Assembly (NCBI GenBank): GCA_038503065.1
Contig: JBCAMK010000005.1
Coordinates: 124,001-188,000 of the forward strand
From: Paragyromitra xinjiangensis
Taxonomy: Eukaryota > Ascomycota > Pezizomycetes > Pezizales > Discinaceae
Direction: 5' to 3'
Length of the DNA: 64,000 bases
Below, piece after piece: positions 49,933-62,160 of this stretch (positions are counted from its first letter, which is position 1; each line of letters starts with the position of its first letter). A program made the translations under genes and the position numbers. A model generated the notes under the pieces. The model made no database searches. It had not been told where the DNA came from and worked only from the letters and a program-made list of their open reading frames with translations.

Positions 49933-51104
49933 TCATCTTTGTATCCAGTAGGCCTGCAGAGAGGGGAGCATTGTCTTTAGATCTAGAGCTAAACGGATAT
50001 CCCGATAGGGTTTATGTATCTAATGAGAAAGCGTGAAGAGAGGCGCGTCTCGAGTTTTCTACTTTGATTTTTTTGCGTCAGCCAGGCGTCTTTCGATTAT
50101 TCAGATTTATGTATTAGGGTATGAATATAATATTGACCAATCAGAATATGTGGGATAGTGAAAGAGAAAACAAATTTTCGTTGAAAACAGGGGCGTGGAG
50201 GCGCATCAAAACCTACTCCCTTACTCTACAGATTTACTTTCATTGAATGCTTGATTGGCCCCCACCTACCCTCAGTTACGGAAATTCAGTCTACGCAATC
50301 AAAGTTTATCCACTTACCCCAAATTACCAGGGACAACGGCCAGCAGGGTCGATCACCCAGCCTGTTTGAGCAAGGGTTTGTGGCTGCAAAGTTGCATCAT
50401 AGGAGACTGTTCTCGTGTATAATTTCTCCTTGGAGAAAATAAGGTTGTTATCTTATCTAATCACTTGTCTCACTTGAATCTGGATGTCCAAACCACGCTG
50501 ATAACCCTAACCTTACACGTGGGCTAACGCAAATATCACCACAGACTCACAGTCTAGAGAAGAAGGCTAGAGGAAAAGAAGAAGGAGTCACCGGAAACCC
50601 CCCAAAAGTTGCTTGGGGTCAACGTAAACATCATGGTGATCCAGCTCCATGCTCTCGGTCAATTAGAGGATGAAACAGGCCAAGCTGCGCCGCTCCACCC
50701 TCTGCAATTTAAATCTTGGGTTTGTCCCCTTCTCATCCCTGTAGATCCCAACCAGGCACACTTTGACGCACTGGTGCAAACACGACTCACCTTGTTTTTC
50801 TTTTTCGGTTTTCTCGAGAACCTCCTTTTCATCTTCTCCGCTTCTGTGGTCAGCCATTCATTCATTTATTGTGTCATTTATACATTCATTTGTTCGTTCA
50901 AAAGCTCTTTTCGGCCAACATTCTATTCGAAGTCACCTGAACCGAGTCGTTCACTATTCTATCCTATAGCTACATTCGTTCTATCGTCAAATTACACCGT
51001 TGATCCCCTTAAAAATCACTTTCACCACATCCTCGAATCTGGCAACGAATCCGAGCACTTGAACCTCCTACCATATAAGTCACAGAAACGAAAAGAACAG
51101 AAAC
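49933..51104. other. Intergenic, T/C-rich toward the right
   Basis: No gene is supported. A 237-codon frame at 50609-51322 starts at TTG and overlaps the 41-codon peptide frame; its composition looks like an untranslated leader (CATTCATTTATT and TTTTTCTTTTTC stretches). Confidence 0.4.
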
Positions 51105-51230
51105 ATGGAGCAAATACCACAGCTGGCTATGATTCTAGCAGGGTTGATTGTTGTTATCGGCCTGCTGACGCTCATCCTGTGTTTGGTGCGGAAACAAAAA
51201 TCATCAGCCTTCACGATATTGCCGGGCTAA
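51105..51230 (+). CDS. Possible 41-residue single-pass membrane peptide
   Basis: The ATG at 51105 sits in a favourable context (AAACATGG, A at -3). The frame encodes a 41-residue peptide: a short acidic start (MEQIPQ), then ~20 uninterrupted hydrophobic residues (LAMILAGLIVVIGLLTLILC), then a basic VRKQK stop-transfer and a short tail ending at TAA. This is the ordered layout of a membrane micropeptide rather than random sequence. The long pyrimidine-rich stretch before it could be its leader. It is too short for homology judgement, may be only part of a spliced gene, and overlaps a longer ATG-less frame. No function is proposed. Confidence 0.38.
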   Translation: MEQIPQLAMILAGLIVVIGLLTLILCLVRKQKSSAFTILPG

Positions 51231-52044
51231 GAAATAGCCAATGCTTATCGGAGAAAGGGCCAGTGGGAAAATATGGTTCCCCACTAGGAACTGCTAGGAG
51301 AGGAGTGGCCATAAGAAAATAAAGGAGGAGGGGGTAGATAGTGAGGGAAAGAGGTTTTTTGAAACTCTATGTTTGTGGGATAGTTTTTTTTCACTCTACA
51401 TTACGGGCTGGGTCGGCATCGACATCAACGTCTTTCCACATATCAAACAAGATAACCATCAGCCGAAAATGGTTGATTTGAATCACCAATATTCTGAAAC
51501 TCAACGATGGCTGGGCGGAGGATCTACCTACACAATTTTCGGGTTTTTTTCTTAGCATTCATGTGCTCTTATTTCTGTCATCATTTGATCACCGATATCT
51601 CGGGCTATCTCTACCGGTATTCGATTGCAGCCTACTTTCTTGGTTGAGCATTCTTTATCATCAGTGCTGTTCTTCGTTTTATCAGTTCAAACCCGCGGCC
51701 GAGAGACAGGTCTCTAACTTTCTCGATTTGGTATTTCGTGGTTCGGTTGTTTCCGCGATATATTCTCGGGTTTTATCTTCGGCTGGCGTCCGGCTTATTT
51801 CTTTCTGTTTTGGTCTCTAGTGGTAGGCGGGAATGGAAAGGCTTTGGGGGTTTGGGATAGTACGGGCTCTGCTTTTTTCTGGTCTTTCCTTGGTTGCTTC
51901 GGCTCATTCTCACAAATTTTGATTCTGTAAATATGTTCCCCTTATATTATGTGATTGAGTGAACACCCTTGTCTGCTATTAACTAAGGCTAAGAAGATCC
52001 ACGCTACACAAGCTTTGACCTTCCACCTTCACCACAATCCTTGT
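51231..52044. other. Intergenic between two convergent small genes
   Basis: T-rich; shared 3' region of the plus-strand peptide and the minus-strand small membrane protein. No further gene is credible. Confidence 0.45.
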
Positions 52045-52407
52045 TCAACCCCGCCTCCGAGTGCGGCTCCCTTTTGTCCCCCTCGCCGTCGCTATCTCGA
52101 ACTGTTCCTTCCCATTCGTCTCCTCCGGCCCAATACTCTCTACACTAATATCTCCTTCGCTCACCAGTTGCTCATCCATCTTGATATACACCTTCGTACT
52201 CTTCACCTTTTTGAGTACCACGTTCGCTGGTACCTCCTGCACTTTCGTCTCGTTGTGGTGGCGTATCTCGGGCCTATCCTTGCAAGTATGTGCGAATAGC
52301 TTCCAAGCGAGGAAAGCGCAGAAGGCCCACATTGTGATGCTCAGTAGGAGGCGCACTCCATCTGGAGCTGTCTCGATGGCCTGCGAGAATTTAGAGAAAT
52401 TGAACAT
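52045..52407 (-). CDS. Small single-pass membrane protein, unknown function
   Basis: A single exon of 120 residues from a true ATG (52407, MFNFSKFSQ). Residues ~18-38 form one hydrophobic segment (VRLLLSITMWAFCAFLAWKL), followed by a hydrophilic, charged tail with acidic middle and a basic C-terminus (RTRRRG). There is no cleavable signal sequence. It could be a type III or tail-exposed membrane protein of an organelle or the ER. No family recognised. It lies convergent to the 41-residue membrane peptide. Confidence 0.55.
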   Translation of the reverse strand: MFNFSKFSQAIETAPDGVRLLLSITMWAFCAFLAWKLFAHTCKDRPEIRHHNETKVQEVPANVVLKKVKSTKVYIKMDEQLVSEGDISVESIGPEETNGKEQFEIATARGTKGSRTRRRG

Positions 52408-53724
52408 AACTTTGGTTTTAGGGGTTGATGCCCAAAAATTTCTAGCACGAAAATAAGATTTAGGGCCTACGTTTTAGCTCGCTTGGCGTTAGGTCTGCCC
52501 TCGGTTACCCTTTTCGATATCTCAAGAATTCTTTCGCTACAGTCTTGAAAAGTTTTCTTCAAAAGTGTAGCTAAAGGGGCCTCCAATACTCCAGGGTAAC
52601 ATCACATCCTCAATTGGTTGAATGACGTTAACTGGCGATGGATATAATTCGATGTTGTGCCTCACGTGATCATGGAAACATGGGCTAATCGGAATCTAAT
52701 GATGACCCCTCCTCGGTATATAGCCGGAAGGAGTGGACCTCTTGCAATCGCTAATCAGAAAATTGGGAATGTTTCTTGGGCTGAATTCGCTTGGCACTTT
52801 GGGAACAGATACATATCTCATTTTGCCAGGGTTGAGTTGGCCTTGGCAGGTGCAGGATTTGTGGTAACCGGGTACCCAAAACCTTGATAGGGGAATGTGG
52901 GAAGCTATAATGCTAATATTTCGGCGCGAAACAGGATAGATATCTCTTCTCTTGGTATGCTTTGTCTAGTAGCTAGGATTGAACCACAGAGCGTGTTTAA
53001 TTGGCGCGCAGATTGTTTTTATACCGAGTGATATACTATGAAATTGAACCGTATAGTTACTTGTTTAAGCAATCATTCCTTTATCACTTGCCATTTCTGG
53101 CACTTGTACTACTACTCGTGGTAGCTCGGGTAGCAAAGCATCCGGCTGTCGAGTAGTAGATGATTAATCTGTCATGTGGCTTACAAAAAAGGGGAAAAAG
53201 GACGTGCAGAAGTGGGGCACTGAGCACGAAAACCCCCCCTTCGGCCAGTCAGCTTGCACAACAGACACACAAACGCGGCTAACCGGCACAACCCTAATGC
53301 CTACCCTCAGTATTAAGCAATGATTCCGTTAAGGCTGTTGACAATTACCTATATTTTTCCGAAAATCGACCTTCTGATAAACAGGCATTGGGACATGCCT
53401 TCTGAAGGAAACGAGGCATAATCTGGGAAATCAACCGATCTTTCTGAAAGTATATACTAATCAAGAATACACTTGCCTTTTTGGGCTTTTCTGCTGTGCC
53501 CACTAACGAAATAATTAGCCAACCCGACAAGGGCAACGGCTGGCACCAGTCATCATACCTGGGTGGGGTTGGGTATAATCCTATTTTCCCGGATCTGTGA
53601 GCACCCGTGATAAATAAACTATATACTCTGTAGGGCTCGCGTGAATTTTTTGTCACCGCACGTCCTTCACCCGTTTGCGTGGTGCTTCTGTTGGTGAATA
53701 GAATAACCCGACCTAGCAAGCGTC
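52408..53724. other. Upstream region of the MFS transporter
   Basis: No gene supported. A 10-bp inverted repeat (CTACTACTCG at 53109, complement at 53151) encloses 32 bases and could form a hairpin. No TATA box is clear. Confidence 0.45.
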
Positions 53725-55547
53725 ATGTCTGAACTCAAAGATCTTGAGCGTGGTGTTACAAATCTTTCCGGCGCCGGCATACATCCGGTGCAAGAAGCGG
53801 GCGATGGAGCTCACACGGGAGAAGAGAAAGTTGTTAAGAGCGGTGGCGCCTCGGAGAAAACGATGTCTACACATCAAGATGAGACGGAAATAGACCCAAA
53901 TATTGTCGACTGGGATGGACCTGATGATCCCCAGAATCCCATGAACTGGCCGACTTGGCGAAAGCTTGTTTCAGTGGGGATTGTTAGTGCTATCACTTTT
54001 ATAACGTGAGTTATGATCGAGTCACAATTTTTCTGAAATCCTGGATTTTGGGGTAGCTAACGAGCGCGACTTTCAAGCCCATTGGCGTCATCTATGTTCG
54101 CGCCCGGAATATCCCAGGTAATGTCTGACTTTAAAAGCACGAATACTCAAATGGCTGCCTTCGTGGTTTCTATATATGTTCTGGGTTTCGCCTTCGGGCC
54201 TCTACTTCTTGCTCCTGCGTCGGAATTCTGGGGTCGGAATATCATCTACAACTTTTCGAACGTTTTCTATATCGGTTGCACCATAGGTTGTGCGGAATCG
54301 ATTTCCCTAGAGATGTTGGTTGTGTTTCGATTTTTTGCTGGGGTTTTCGGGGCAGCGCCTTTGACGATTGGAGGAGGAACTATCGCCGACGTGATCCCCC
54401 CGGAGAGGAGAGGAGCTGCTATTGCCGTTTACGCGCTGGGCCCTATTCTCGGACCTGTTGTTGGGCCTATTTGTGGCGGATTTCTGGCCGAGGCAAAGGG
54501 GTGGAGATGGGTTTTTTTGGCTTCTTACTATTCTTGTATGCGTCACTCTATTCCCAGCTCTTTCTTGATGGAATGTGCTTACACATGGTAGAGCGGTTTT
54601 GTATCACTCGTATGCGTGATCTTTTTGAGAGAGACATATGCACCTAAGATTCTCAGCGACAAGGCGAAGCGATTAAGAAAGGAGACCGGAAACGATAAAC
54701 TTAGGAGCAAACTGGACACTCAACTCCCGAAGAAGGAAATTCTCGTACGGTCACTGGTTAGGCCAATGAAAATGCTCTTTTTCAGTCCAATTGTCTTCCT
54801 CCTATCGGTGTAAGTACTAATAATCTATAACCACTAAAATGGTAACTTTTACCCTGGGATGTCTAATCCCCAGAGTCACAGGTTCACCGCTGTCTGTTAT
54901 GGTTATCTATATCTTCTCTTTACTACCTTCCCTCAAGTCTTCGAAGTACAGTATGGGTTCTCTACTGGTACTGTTGGGTTGTCGTATCTTGGACTTGGTG
55001 TGGGATCTCTATTCGGGCTGGGGGCGGTTGGCTACATCAGTGACCGTATCCTTACCTCTAAAACTAAAAAGCATGGTGTCTCAAAACCAGAGTAAGGCTT
55101 TAAACCTAGAGAGGGGAAAAAAAAGAAACCTATGCTAACCAATAAAATCTTAGGTATCGGCTTATACCTATGAGCTATGTTGTACCATGCATCCCCATAG
55201 GCTTATTTTGGTATGGTTGGTCGGCGGAGAAGGAAGCACCCTGGATTGTCCCTATACTGGGCACCGCTCTTATAGGGGTTGGGATATTGGCTAGTTTCAT
55301 GTCAGTGTCGACTTACTTAGTAGACGCATACACTCTCTACGCTGCTTCTGCACTCGCGGCAAATACCGTGCTTCGTTCTATCCTCGGGGGTGTTTTGCCG
55401 CTGGCAGGCCAATCGATGTACGACAAACTCGGGCTTGGCTGGGGGAATAGCTTGTTGGCGTTTATTGCGCTTGCGCTGTGTCCTCTTCCAATTTATTTTG
55501 AGCGGTATGGGGAGAAGTTGCGGAAGAAATTTGAGGTCAAGTTTTGA
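53725..55547 (+). CDS. DHA1-type MFS drug/polyamine transporter with a one-base frameshift
   Basis: Plasma-membrane proton antiporter of the fungal multidrug/polyamine group, 12 membrane segments expected. Exons are 53725-54005, 54078-54535, 54592-54809, 54882-55091 and 55154-55547. Every splice site is canonical, and the first intron has a GCTAAC branch site. Family marks are NIVDWDGPDDPQNPMNW before the first membrane segment, PLASSMFAPGI, PASEFWGRN (loop 2-3), PPERRGAA, and FLRETYAP after segment 6. The exons sum to 1561 bases, one more than a multiple of three. The shift falls in a run of seven T at 54512-54518 (residue ~239); with six T the reading GWRWVFW-LLTIL of the family would continue and give 519 residues. 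So this is either a base-call error in a homopolymer or a real disabling mutation. Substrate unknown. Confidence 0.88.
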
Positions 55548-56078
55548 AAGTATCGAATCTAGATTTTCACTTTAGGGTTTCCTCTACTCAATGTAGACTC
55601 ATATTTGTCTTATTTTATAATTATCATGTTGGATTAATTTGGAGTGTTGGAATATTATACTAGTAGATACATACACATATCTAGTTATGATGATTGATGA
55701 GTATTCTTCTTTCCGCACGTGGCTAGTCGCGTGATGATCACGAGATGTTTTATATCGGTTTGTTACAAGAATCTTTGGGTATCCACTAGGCTCGGCCTTT
55801 GAAGAATACTGTAATTTTCATGTAATTTTCGAGTCTCTGCAAATTTGCTTTGTGGTTGGTTTGTCGGACTGGGTGATTGTTGGTAATTTGAGATTTCGAG
55901 GTGATCATGAGAAGGTAGAAGATTAAACTGTTAAGGTCATGTATAAGTTTGGCAACCGAAAAGTGGTGGCTGGGAAATGAAATGATTTAGGATCACAGCA
56001 AATAATTGCATCTTTATCACGTAAATGATGCTATTTTCAATTATAGGTCGTAATTGCGCACCTAATTACATAATATTT
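55548..56078. other. Intergenic, 3' flank of the transporter
   Basis: A/T-rich. No gene or repeat recognised. Confidence 0.5.
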
Positions 56079-56468
56079 TAGCAACCAGATGGAACTCCAA
56101 ATCAAAAGTCCACTAGTTCTAGAGGGAAAAAATCAAAAAAATACTAAAAATACCTATCGACTTATTGATCAGAACTCACATCTTATAAGTGTGATTGACT
56201 TTCCTCGAGTCATGGAAGGCTGTGGGAAGACCTTGGAGATCTAGAGGCCTGCGCATAGACCGCAAGAGCTGGAGCTTGGTTGTAACCATGCAGTACACCA
56301 CAAGAATCTTAAATTTTAACCACACATTCCTCCCATCTGTGCCATCTGAGAAGGGCTTTTAGTAGCTTCAAGAGTGTGGCTAGAATCGAAAAAAGCATGA
56401 AGGTTTTTTTGCTATTTTTTTCGTCTATTTTTGGTGGACTTTCAATTTGGAGTTCCATTTGGTTGCTA
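56079..56468. mobile_element. 390-bp TA-ended inverted-repeat element
   Basis: The left arm TAGCAACCAGATGGAACTCC is matched by the right arm (reverse complement TAGCAACCAAATGGAACTCC). Similarity extends ~36 bases, through AAAGTCCAC. Both tips are TA. It sits between the transporter and the LPMO gene. The interior is A/T-rich and noncoding. Confidence 0.85.
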
Positions 56469-56727
56469 ACTGAAAAACACGCAGACTTTTGATCATGGAC
56501 AATAACGCTTTTGCGCTCCAGTATCGAAAGACACAGCATCTGTGATGTGGACTTTCGAGGGACGATCTTCTATAATGGGTGTGGAAAGTAATCTGAAAAA
56601 ATATGCACGCTTTTCATTGATCGTCCAGAACAGAAACAACGGACAAAACTATTTACATTCTTGAATCATAACCCATCAACTCCAAATCCGTATTCCATCA
56701 TAACTCCTACTTGGATTCTTCCTAAAT

Positions 56728-57634
56728 TTAACAGGTGAATGGGCGAGGGCCAGGGATGGTGTAGCTGGTGACGACGGGGTAGTAGATCTGGATATCTTGT
56801 TAGCCGTGTAAGCGCTGGGAGAGATGATAATTTGAACTTACGTTGATCTTGATTCCGGGGTCGGTGCCGGCGTAGGCTCCTGGGAAGGACACGGTAGCGG
56901 GCGATTTTGACCCTCCACCGGTGATGTTGATCTGAGCACACTCCATGTAGAACTGGGCACCCGGGTATGAAGATGCGCCATGGAGGGCAATCAGCTCCGC
57001 ACGGAGCAAGTAATTGCCTGAAGGAATGCAAGAGGGGATTGTGATGTCGACCTTGCCCTTGTTGTTGACTAGGCGGGTCACAGCCCACACACCACTAGAG
57101 TCAAGACCGTCTTCGTAGATTTTGAACCCTGTTAAGGAATTAGTATTTGCAGCTTAGCAATAAAATGTTGGGGTAGGAAGAAATTATTACATTTCAGGCC
57201 TGTGACAGTGGTAGTGAGAGCACTGTCGACTTTTGCAAGATAGACCATGACAGGTCCCAAATGACCAGGAGAGATCGGATCATCACTATCAGATGCATTG
57301 GCACCATCAAGAGTGTGATGCCATTCTGTGGTGACTTTGCTACCGGCAGGAACGGTAATAATTGTTGTAGGAAGGGGAGTACGGTAAGGGTTGATTCCAC
57401 CATTGCAAATGATATCGTTTGAGGTTACATCAGTGATGGGCTAGTTTTGCTAATATCAGCTCCGAGTTCTTTTCAATGTGTGAGTGTTAATTTACATACC
57501 CCATCATATGTAGGAACACGGATACCAGTAGTGTGGCCAGCAGAAACACCGTTGACATATAGCTCTTGAAAGATAGTATGAGCAGCAGCGGACCCAGCAA
57601 GGGCAGCGGCAACAATTGCAGTTGAGGCCCTCAT
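56728..57634 (-). CDS. AA9 lytic polysaccharide monooxygenase
   Basis: Secreted copper enzyme that oxidatively cleaves cellulose or related glucans. Exons are 57634-57500, 57440-57191, 57128-56842 and 56787-56728, with introns of 59, 62 and 54 bases. They total 732 bases (243 residues). The signal peptide (1-18) ends AAA so that His19 becomes the N-terminal copper-brace histidine ([11 protein letters not shown]). The second histidine is in EWHHTLDG (86-87), the axial tyrosine is Tyr189 in AQFYMEC, and His178 and Gln187 fill the usual second shell. The end, [13 protein letters not shown], is canonical, and there is no carbohydrate-binding module. The start ATG at 57634 is chosen because upstream in-frame codons are non-ATG. 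For intron 3, an AG nine bases earlier breaks the frame; the one at 56789-56788 restores it. Confidence 0.95.
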
Positions 57635-57741
57635 AACTGATAAAAACTGGCAGGTAGGCACAGGAAGATTATGGAAATGATCTGCTTTGGAAGTATTGAG
57701 TGGTGAGTAGATAGGGATTGTTTAAGGCGGTTCTCAAGTCC

Positions 57742-57749
57742 TTTTTATA
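57742..57749 (-). promoter_or_regulatory. TATA box of the LPMO gene
   Basis: TATAAAAA on the minus strand, 108 bases before the ATG. Confidence 0.6.
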
Positions 57750-60700
57750 CTCTGTTTCCCCGCCATATCTTGCTGTCACTCCATGCAGATCCTTTGCCGG
57801 GAACTAATCCTGCCACGCGTATTTTGCATCCGGAGGTCGCCAATTCCTCAAAATTACCGAAGGATTAAGTTCAAGGTTAGGTAGGGTTTAGCTGCTGACT
57901 TTTCCCCACAGCGGAGTCTAAAGTGACGGAGGTTCCGGCTCAAAATGCCATCTAATATCAAGTTTCAGGCTTTCTTGGCTGCCGTCTAATAAGAAGCGCC
58001 TCAAAGCTTGTTGAGTTCGGACTTCAGAAAGATATATCGGTAGCATGAACCGTCGGTTTGTCGTCCCGTGGAATAAGATCCCATATTTGGTTAGGCGCCC
58101 CACGACCCATGCCGAAGGCTGTTTATCTGCAGGAACAAGGTATTGGGAATTGATAGATAACAAGGATTTGTTTTATCCGGCGGCCCTTGGTACCGGTCTT
58201 GGTACTACCCCCATGAGTATCTTTGGGAAACATTAACAAAATACGTTAATGAAAGTAAGATATTGACAATGCCGGTTTTGCTACTCGTAGGGATGAATTA
58301 GACGATCACTTCTAAAATCAAGATAAACCTCCGATATCAGGTTTTTGGGAGCAAAAATTTAAAGTGAGCAAGCCTATGCCTCAGACGTCCTCAATAAATC
58401 GTTGATTTAGCTACTTAGCAACTGTTCACTTGAGTAGGGCATAGGGTATCTACTAACTGGGCGAGCGCAACACAAGCTATAGCTATAGTAAAGAGTGGTA
58501 ATAATGTGTAATATAAAAGCACGGAGTTTGAAGAAGCTGACAACCGATGCAGTAGAGAATAAAGAAAAGTAAGGTTGGTTTTTATCCGAAAGGCATACGG
58601 AAGCACCTATGGGTTGCAAAATATTGGCTAGTGGCGAAGTAATATGCACGGATGAGCTTGGAGGTGCGAATCACAAGACATCAACGAATTCAGTACAGAG
58701 ATTTAAACCGGAGAGTTACATTTATGTGGATTCCTTCATATCCCCACCCCCACCAGCGACCCCGCTTATGTATCGTGAATTTTCTCCCGCCTAAGTCCGA
58801 ATGTTGGCGCCGAGAGTTTTATATTTCACGGGCCACGATGCTTGGCGTGCAAATTTACCCCATCTCTTGGCCCGGCTTTGTCTCCATGGGTTAGTTTCCT
58901 ATGTATTACCATGTGCCCACCGTTTTTTTGGTTGTATACGACTGGTTTCCCACATATTAGATTTGGGGATTGTAGATATATTTTGGGTGGCGGCTAGTAT
59001 TCACCCTACATCGTTGGCTAAGGTTGTAATGGTTGGGGGTATTAAAAGCGGGTTAAGGAACTAGCTATTCTCGCGTATGCCGCATTCCTAGAGCGCAACA
59101 CTCACTTTGTCACAAGTCTACATTAGGTGCCTTAACCTCGGATTGGAGCTGCAAAACGACCAGTTGCTGTTTGCCTGCTTAGATTGACTTACATGTCCTA
59201 AATTATAAAATTCCATCGGTACCCACCTCTAGGGGCATGGCAAACGCTGGAAATATGTTCTCTTATGTGCAACTTAGCTGACGGGTTGAAGAATGATTGT
59301 GCATTGCGTATATGAGCTATCAATCAATGCTCGCACATGTCTGGTAAACTGTAGACGTAACCGGGTGGATGGATGGGTCCCAATTTCGCGCACTCCGAAT
59401 ATCCAAATGAAGCAGTAATATGGGAAACAATCAAGAACAGGGAAACATGATTTGGCTCGTTAAACCCAAATGAACAACACTTTAGCATCATACACCTGGA
59501 GGGAATTTCGTATATTTTGAGCACATCATGCATGGCGTCAATTCTTACAATCTTTAACGAGGTTATGTAGCTTCATCAAGAACAAGCACGAACGTATACA
59601 AGTATTATGAAATTGGCTGCAGAAATGACCCTACTTCTCGGGAGTCCGGGGAAAATCTCCTAAATCTAATCGCCATCAGGCATGCGGTCAGCGCCTTCCA
59701 GTCCCTTGCTCTTGCTGGATTTTGGTTAATTGCATATTTACCCGTTCCGAGCTGATTACGCACTCCTTTTAAATTTGCATCGTAGGCTCTGGGTTTGTGG
59801 TCGTGCAGGCGCTTATCCATTCTTTTGCGGCAAACACCGTGTTTAATTGGGTCGACGGTCTGGAACTGTAGGTCCGAATAAACTTTGGTGAACTGTGAGA
59901 AAGTTAAAAGCCTGAGAGTATTGCAGTTTATGGTTGAGCTCTGGAGGTTATTTGGGCTTCAGGTTGCCCATCAGCGTTCTGCGCACAAATTATTTTGGTT
60001 TTGCGAGTGATTAACTGTGAAGGAAGTGTATTACTCTTCACCTGGATAGTTCGTTATTTTACTTTCTTCGGTTTTTATAATTTGCTCAAAACTCAGTATC
60101 CTACCTGTAGGCTATGTCTCGCTTGCTCTTCGTTGGAAGAGGTTTTAATTCGAACTTCAAGGTTAAGCGGGATACAGGTGCATGTGATGAAGAGACGCGT
60201 CAGAAACTTGAACTGATGAGTCCGTTAGAATCATAAAACTTGATCTTAATGTAGTCCTATAAACTCCCAAATATATTCTAAGGACATCCCCGTATATATT
60301 CAGGACATTTCAGGCGGTTGAGTTTCGACGAAGTAGATTAGGACTCACAAACTAACAAAGAGTAGGTAGGTATCTTAGGGGAGGCTGATTTTAGTGCTCT
60401 GTTTGCATATTAGTTATTGGGTCCATTCTCTTGTTTATAGTTATGAAATGGATTTTCAACCATCGTAGTAGTTAGGGGGGGTAAAGGTAAAAACGAGCAT
60501 GGGCAGAAGGTTTGCGAGTTTGTTCCCCGTTACGGCTAGCTTGTTACACGTAATATTTTGCAACTCTCGTGATCATTGACATATCGAACTTAGCTAACCT
60601 GTATGCCGTTCTACAGTTCTTGAATCACGTCATTTTTAATGTCTTAGCCATCTTTTCTTGATATTTAAACGAAGTATATCATCCTCGAGGTTAAAGAAAT

Positions 60701-61524
60701 CCACAAGTATTCAAAATGCCTCTGGCCTAACACTATACGGATAAAGTGGATAGGCCAGGATCACCAAGCACCGACATAAAATGCATATGGACTTGCTTTG
60801 AGGGGTAGGCCCTTGTCAGGCCGGGGTAATCTGCATAATGGTCCGTGTCCTAGTTTCTCGCTATGCTCGTCGGGTTCCTTGAGATTCCGGATTGTTCTGC
60901 GGCAGGACTTGAGTCCGATGAAATCAAGTTTGGGGAAATGTGGTCGGGGCTGGGATAGTTTTGGTGTGGTAAATCTATTAGCCCAGGGTTATGGTAGGGG
61001 GTTACCAAGCGTCTGTAGGTGCGGATAGTCATTTTGAGGAGGTCAGAAGGCTTGAAATATCTATATGTAGTTTTTTGCAACAGGGAAAGATTGTATAACT
61101 CTAAGTGGGCCCGTACCGCCAGTGATAGTACCACGATCACAGCGCACGACTACCCAGGCCGAGTGATAATTACGATCGTGCCTTTCTGAGTCTAGGGAAC
61201 GTATTTTGTGTGGCATGCTTATGTTTAGGGAAATGAAAATTGATTCAGCTAAACCGGAGGGTTGGTTAATTAAATAGTTTTATTATCAATCGTATGCCTT
61301 TGGAGAAAAGTTATTGTTTGGTGAAAGCTGTAAAGGGGAAAAAACACTAGCTGGTATAGTATACGTTTTAATATTAACATCTCGTGTAACTGCTGTCCGC
61401 TTAGCTATGTATTCGCTGCTTCATTTATTTCTCTCAGAAACTAGCAAAAGGTAATGCATCTAGTCCAGGTGTTAGAGATGCTATCCATCTCTTAAAATTT
61501 ATCGCTCTTCAGCAAATCCTCCAC
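57750..61524. other. 3.8-kb gene-poor region
   Basis: No confident gene. Short open frames at 58045-59064, 59995-60216 and 60798-61140 lack domains and splice support. Nothing repeated stood out. Confidence 0.45.
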
Positions 61525-62160
61525 TCAAAAATCCTCGCTTTCATAATAATCAGAGGCTCTTTCGATCATCTCAACCTCCACTCCGTCCTCACCCTCAAAC
61601 GTGAATCCTCTAGCATTCATAACTGGCTGCCTTGAGAAATCTAAGCGGGGACCCCTTTGGCTCAATCTGTGACTAGCCGTAGCGTCTTCCATCCCCTCCC
61701 TTTCGTCAGTACTGTTAGCCACACCGACCAAATTCAAAAGATCAGTAATTCCAGAATTCCAATAACTTGGACTATCCATCTCATCACCTGGTTCACCCCA
61801 TTTGTTAGGTGTAACCGGCCGTCCATCTCCATCAGTACCGTACACATGTGCTGCATTCATGAGTGCATAATAATGCCTAAGCTCCGGCATCATATCCTTC
61901 ACCTCGCTCGCGCTGGAGACCAGTTTCTCAAGAATCATCATGTATTTCCAGATATTCGGAGTCATTGAAAATTCTTTCATTCGCCTCTGGTGGCAGGTCC
62001 AACAGGGGAGGCCACTGTCGATTGGTCGATGCAAGAAGACTGGAATTTGGCAAAGTGAGCCTGGAGATGCAGGGGTCTTGCAGGTGTCGACGAGGTGATT
62101 GGCGGGTCTTTCTAAGGTCCCATGTTGGCAATTATGGATATATGGGCGATATTGGCACAT
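61525..62160 (-). CDS. Small Cys-rich N-terminal protein of unknown function
   Basis: A single exon of 211 residues with a genuine ATG at 62160 (MCQYRPYIHNC). Cysteines at 2, 11, 27, 37, 53 and 56, plus histidines at 9, 13 and 57, give a CQYR..HNCQHG start and a CWTCH motif, suggesting one or two zinc sites. I recall many filamentous-fungal proteins beginning this way (a Cys/His N-terminus, then a variable tail), all uncharacterised. The remainder is helical (~residues 60-105) and then acidic and disordered, ending DYYESEDF. No signal peptide or membrane segment. Possibly nuclear or cytosolic; function unknown. Confidence 0.7.
   Translation of the reverse strand: MCQYRPYIHNCQHGTLERPANHLVDTCKTPASPGSLCQIPVFLHRPIDSGLPCWTCHQRRMKEFSMTPNIWKYMMILEKLVSSASEVKDMMPELRHYYALMNAAHVYGTDGDGRPVTPNKWGEPGDEMDSPSYWNSGITDLLNLVGVANSTDEREGMEDATASHRLSQRGPRLDFSRQPVMNARGFTFEGEDGVEVEMIERASDYYESEDF

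Noticed and set aside
50609..51322. 237-codon plus-strand frame
   Set aside because: It starts at TTG, is built of T/C-rich leader-like sequence and overlaps a better ATG-initiated membrane peptide in another frame.
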